DNA of 64,000 bases, taken from positions 1 through 64,000 of the forward strand of contig JAYQPI010000001.1 of assembly GCA_038145245.1 (NCBI GenBank), read 5' to 3'. Both the position numbers and the translations under genes were made by a program. Source of the stretch: Fontibacterium sp038145245 (GTDB lineage Bacteria > Pseudomonadota > Alphaproteobacteria > Pelagibacterales > Pelagibacteraceae). The notes under the pieces are model-generated. The model was not told where the DNA came from and did not search any database. It saw only the letters and a list, made by a program, of their open reading frames with translations. Of the stretch, positions 61,388-64,000 are shown piece by piece. Position 1 is the first letter of the stretch; the number at the start of each line of letters is the position of its first letter.

Positions 61388-62064
61388 TTTCTGATAATAA
61401 GATCGTTGAAGTAGAGAATATTATTGGTATCAAATTTTTAAATAAAAAATTATTATCACAAGCCCTAGTTCATAAAAGTTTTTCAAACAATAATTCAGCA
61501 AATAATGAAATTTTAGAATTTTTAGGAGATAGAGTTTTAGGATTAGTTCTTGCTAAAAAATTAATTAATTTATATCCAAATGACAAAGAGGGTCAGCTTG
61601 ATAAAAGATTGGCTTCATTAATTAATAAAAAAGTTTGCGCAAAAGTTATAGATAAATATGATTTATTAAAATTTATATCAATTAGTAAAGCTCAAAAAAA
61701 AATTAAAACAGGAAATATTAAAATTTTTGGAGATTTATGCGAGTCATTAATTGGCGCAATATACATTGATAGAGGATTTGAAGCTGCAGAAAATTTTATT
61801 TTTAATTTATGGAAAGATCAACTTAAGCAATCAGGTGAGATTAAAATTGATGCTAAAACAAAACTTCAGGAATTGTCTTTAAAACTTTATAAAGAACTTC
61901 CTAAATACAAAGATTTATCAACTTCTGGTCCTGCGCATAAACCAGTTTTTAAAGTTTCGGTAAGTATTAAAAAATCCAAATCCTATACTGGCGAAGGTTC
62001 TTCTAAAAGAAATGCTGAACAAAAAGCAGCAGAGTCGTTATTAAGTAGTTTAGATAATGAATAA
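61384..62064 (+). CDS. rnc: Ribonuclease III
   Basis: Processes rRNA precursors and double-stranded RNA. The 226-residue protein has the signature NEILEFLGDRVLGL (residues 41-54) with catalytic acidic residues Glu42 and Asp49 region, GDLCESLIGAIYID, and a C-terminal double-stranded RNA-binding domain from about 155. It is positioned between lepB and era, as in many proteobacteria, with an eight-base overlap into era. Confidence 0.97.
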   Translation: MISDNKIVEVENIIGIKFLNKKLLSQALVHKSFSNNNSANNEILEFLGDRVLGLVLAKKLINLYPNDKEGQLDKRLASLINKKVCAKVIDKYDLLKFISISKAQKKIKTGNIKIFGDLCESLIGAIYIDRGFEAAENFIFNLWKDQLKQSGEIKIDAKTKLQELSLKLYKELPKYKDLSTSGPAHKPVFKVSVSIKKSKSYTGEGSSKRNAEQKAAESLLSSLDNE

Positions 62065-62890
62065 AAAAAAGATTGGTTATGCTTGTTTAATTGGCCCGAC
62101 GAATGCTGGCAAGTCAACATTATTGAATACTATTTTTAAGAAAAAAATTTCAATAGTTTCTAATAAGGTTCAAACTACAAATTTTGCAATAGAAGTTGTT
62201 AAATATCATAAGGATAATAAGATTATTTTTGTTGATACTCCTGGATTGTATAACAAAAAAAATAATACAAATTTTCTAAATGACGTTAATGTTGAGGTTA
62301 AAAGATCAGATCTAATTGTAATAATTTTAGATATCTCCATTCATTTGTATTACGAAGATATTTTAGAAAAAATTATAAAAAATACAAAAAAACCAAAAAT
62401 TTTAGTATTTAATAAAATTGATAAAGTTTCAAAATCGTTTGCAATTGAACAGATTAATAAGTCTAATTTTGTTAAAAATTTCAATGAAATTTATTACGTT
62501 TCGGCGTTAAAAAATAAAAACATAAACACTCTTTTAGACGCAATTGTTGCAAAACTTCCAGAGGGTAATTTTGAAAATTCTATTAACTTTGAGACAAATA
62601 TTTCAAAAGATATTTTTTTTTCTGAACTTACAAGAGAAGCAATATTTAAGTATTTAAATCAAGAATTACCATATCAGATTAATGTAAAAACTTACAAATT
62701 TGAGAAAGAAAATAAAAATTATAAAATTTACCAAATTATTTATGTCAAAAATATTAATCATAAAAAAATAGTTTTGGGAATAAAAGGAAATGTTATTAAA
62801 AAAATTGGAATTTCCGCTAGAAAAGAAATCGAAAAATTATTTAAACATAAAGTCAGTTTATTTTTAGACGTACAAGTATCTAAGCAATGA
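62057..62890 (+). CDS. era: GTPase Era
   Basis: Ribosome-assembly GTPase that binds the 3' end of 16S rRNA. The 277-residue protein is slightly short for the family (about 300). Motifs: G1 GPTNAGKST, G3 DTPG, G4 NKID; G2 reads KVQTTN where the usual pattern ends in Arg. The KH domain is at the C-terminus (VVLGIKGNVIKKIG-type: IVLGIKGNVIKKIG). Overlaps rnc by eight bases and recO by four. Confidence 0.95.
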   Translation: MNKKKIGYACLIGPTNAGKSTLLNTIFKKKISIVSNKVQTTNFAIEVVKYHKDNKIIFVDTPGLYNKKNNTNFLNDVNVEVKRSDLIVIILDISIHLYYEDILEKIIKNTKKPKILVFNKIDKVSKSFAIEQINKSNFVKNFNEIYYVSALKNKNINTLLDAIVAKLPEGNFENSINFETNISKDIFFSELTREAIFKYLNQELPYQINVKTYKFEKENKNYKIYQIIYVKNINHKKIVLGIKGNVIKKIGISARKEIEKLFKHKVSLFLDVQVSKQ

Positions 62891-63537
62891 CTTGGAGCGA
62901 TGAAGGGTATATCTTAGGGATTAATATTTACGGAGAAAACTCTTCTATTATAAGTATTCTTTCTAAAGATCATGGGCATCATAAAGGAATAATTTACGGC
63001 GGAACTTCATCTAAATTAAAAAAATTAATACACATTGGCAATAAGATTAAAGTCACTTGGAAATCAAAATCAGAAGATGCGATTGGTTATTATAATTTTG
63101 AATTGATTGATGCAGTAGCTCCAAAATATTTTGATAATGATAAAAAACTTACAGCAATATTATCAACATCAAGTATTTGCTTAAAAATATTACCTGAAAG
63201 AAATGTGTATTTATCTGTTTATAATTCTTTCGAGGATTTATTTAATTCTTTAAATTCTAATAATTTTTTTAAAAAATATGTTTTATGGGAGAGATTTTTG
63301 TTATCAGAATTAGGTTATAATCTTGATTTAGAAAATAAAGATTCACTAAAACTATTTAATAAAAATATAAGTTATCCACAATATTTTTATGATAATTCAG
63401 CTCCCTTTACTGATAAAGACATCTACAATGGATTATTAATTAATAAGCATCAATTATTAAATTATATTTTTGAGCCAAATAAAGTTAAATTTCCTTTTTA
63501 TAGATTAAAATTAGAAAATTTTTTTAATGAAAAATAG
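62887..63537 (+). CDS. recO: DNA repair protein RecO
   Basis: Mediator of RecA loading in the RecFOR pathway. The 216-residue protein has the N-terminal OB fold (DEGYILGINIYGENSSIISI and GHHKGIIYGG) typical of the family. It is shorter than the usual 230-250 and no CxxC zinc motif is present. Position after era matches the common rnc-era-recO order. It overlaps parC by 11 bases. Confidence 0.9.
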   Translation: MTWSDEGYILGINIYGENSSIISILSKDHGHHKGIIYGGTSSKLKKLIHIGNKIKVTWKSKSEDAIGYYNFELIDAVAPKYFDNDKKLTAILSTSSICLKILPERNVYLSVYNSFEDLFNSLNSNNFFKKYVLWERFLLSELGYNLDLENKDSLKLFNKNISYPQYFYDNSAPFTDKDIYNGLLINKHQLLNYIFEPNKVKFPFYRLKLENFFNEK

Positions 63538-64000
63538 AGATAATATTTTAAATGCCTCTTTAGCGGTTGAGTTTAGTCAAAAATATTTAGCCTACGCATT
63601 ATCTACTATTACGCATCGAGCATTACCTGATGTTAGAGATGGTTTAAAACCTGTTCATCGTCGATTGCTTTATGCGATGTATCTTCTAAACTTAGGTTCA
63701 AAGTTACAACCGAAAAAATCTGCAAGAGTCGTAGGGGATGTAATTGGTAAATTTCATCCTCATGGAGATCAATCTGTTTACGATGCATTAGTGAGGTTAG
63801 CTCAAGATTTTTCAATTCGATATCCATTAGTAAATGGCCAAGGGAATTTTGGTAATATTGATGGAGATAATGCAGCTGCAATGAGGTACACAGAAGCAAA
63901 ACTTACTGAAATTTCTGAGCTTTTACTTGAAAATATAGATGAAGAAACTGTAGATTTTAAAAGTACGTATGATGGTGATTTGCAAGAGCCATTAGTCTTC
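63527..64000 (+). CDS. parC: DNA topoisomerase IV subunit A, 5' part
   Basis: Chromosome-decatenating type II topoisomerase, cut by the window end after about 158 codons. Start ATG 63527 (MKNRDNILNASLAVEFS) overlaps recO by 11 bases. The QRDR-like helix GDVIGKFHPHGDQSVYDAL and the catalytic tyrosine in AAMRYTEAKL are visible. The segment around KSARVVGDVIGKFHPHGD and the recO-parC position favour ParC over GyrA, but the C-terminal domain that would settle this is missing. Confidence 0.9.
   Translation, partial: MKNRDNILNASLAVEFSQKYLAYALSTITHRALPDVRDGLKPVHRRLLYAMYLLNLGSKLQPKKSARVVGDVIGKFHPHGDQSVYDALVRLAQDFSIRYPLVNGQGNFGNIDGDNAAAMRYTEAKLTEISELLLENIDEETVDFKSTYDGDLQEPLVF

Noticed and set aside
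1..64000. CRISPR array, insertion sequence, prophage or toxin-antitoxin pair
   Set aside because: No spaced repeats, transposase, integrase or phage-like genes; nearly every base is explained by core genes.

Overview
The window reads as a core-genome segment of a streamlined alphaproteobacterium, most likely Pelagibacterales (SAR11) or a similarly reduced marine lineage. The evidence is strong AT-richness (judged by eye, not counted), gene gaps of mostly 0-5 nt with many ATGA or TAATG overlaps, no insertion sequences, phage genes or CRISPR arrays, and alphaproteobacterial gene order (secY-adk-rpsM-rpsK-rpoA-rplQ; spoT-pyrE-pdxJ-acpS-lepB-rnc-era-recO-parC). Species-level placement cannot be made from the sequence alone. 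No stretch over 300 bases lacks a gene.

Layout. 1-12.6 kb: tRNA-Tyr, tRNA-Gly, tuf, tRNA-Trp, secE, nusG, rplKAJL, rpoB and rpoC, with a hairpin between rplL and rpoB. 12.6-26.6 kb: a promoter and structured leader, then one continuous run rpsL-rpsG-fusA-rpsJ through rplO-secY-adk. It lacks the usual tuf copy after fusA, and rpmD (L30) is missing between rpsE and rplO. 26.6-29.0 kb: a second clear promoter, whose -35 contains the adk stop codon, drives rpsM-rpsK-rpoA-rplQ. 29.0-36.8 kb: crcB and an RluA-family pseudouridine synthase, lipB and panC on the minus strand, then galU-ugd-clpS-clpA and an unrecognised 107-residue protein. 36.8-43.3 kb, minus strand: ruvX, pyrB, a dihydroorotase-like protein without its metal ligands, plsY, topA and a RidA-family protein. 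43.3-51.5 kb: gatCAB, an O-methyltransferase, trhO, a peroxiredoxin, a DUF2805-type protein, typA and a pirin. 51.5-55.3 kb: an SMR exporter and a small secreted protein (minus), tRNA-Ser, a six-helix membrane protein, and a lytic transglycosylase (minus). 55.4-64.0 kb: dapA-smpB-folK-spoT-pyrE-pdxJ-acpS-lepB-rnc-era-recO-parC, with parC cut by the window end.

Together these supply the translation and transcription core, the Sec pathway, nucleotide, cofactor and lipid precursor steps, tRNA-dependent amidation, stringent response and proteolysis. I did not find a convincing undescribed multi-gene system. The most interesting points are subtractive: a metal-ligand-free dihydroorotase beside pyrB, a stringent-response enzyme without its central C-terminal region, missing L30 and omega genes at their usual places, lysine-rich tails on several ribosomal proteins, and convergent genes whose stop codons interlock in four bases.
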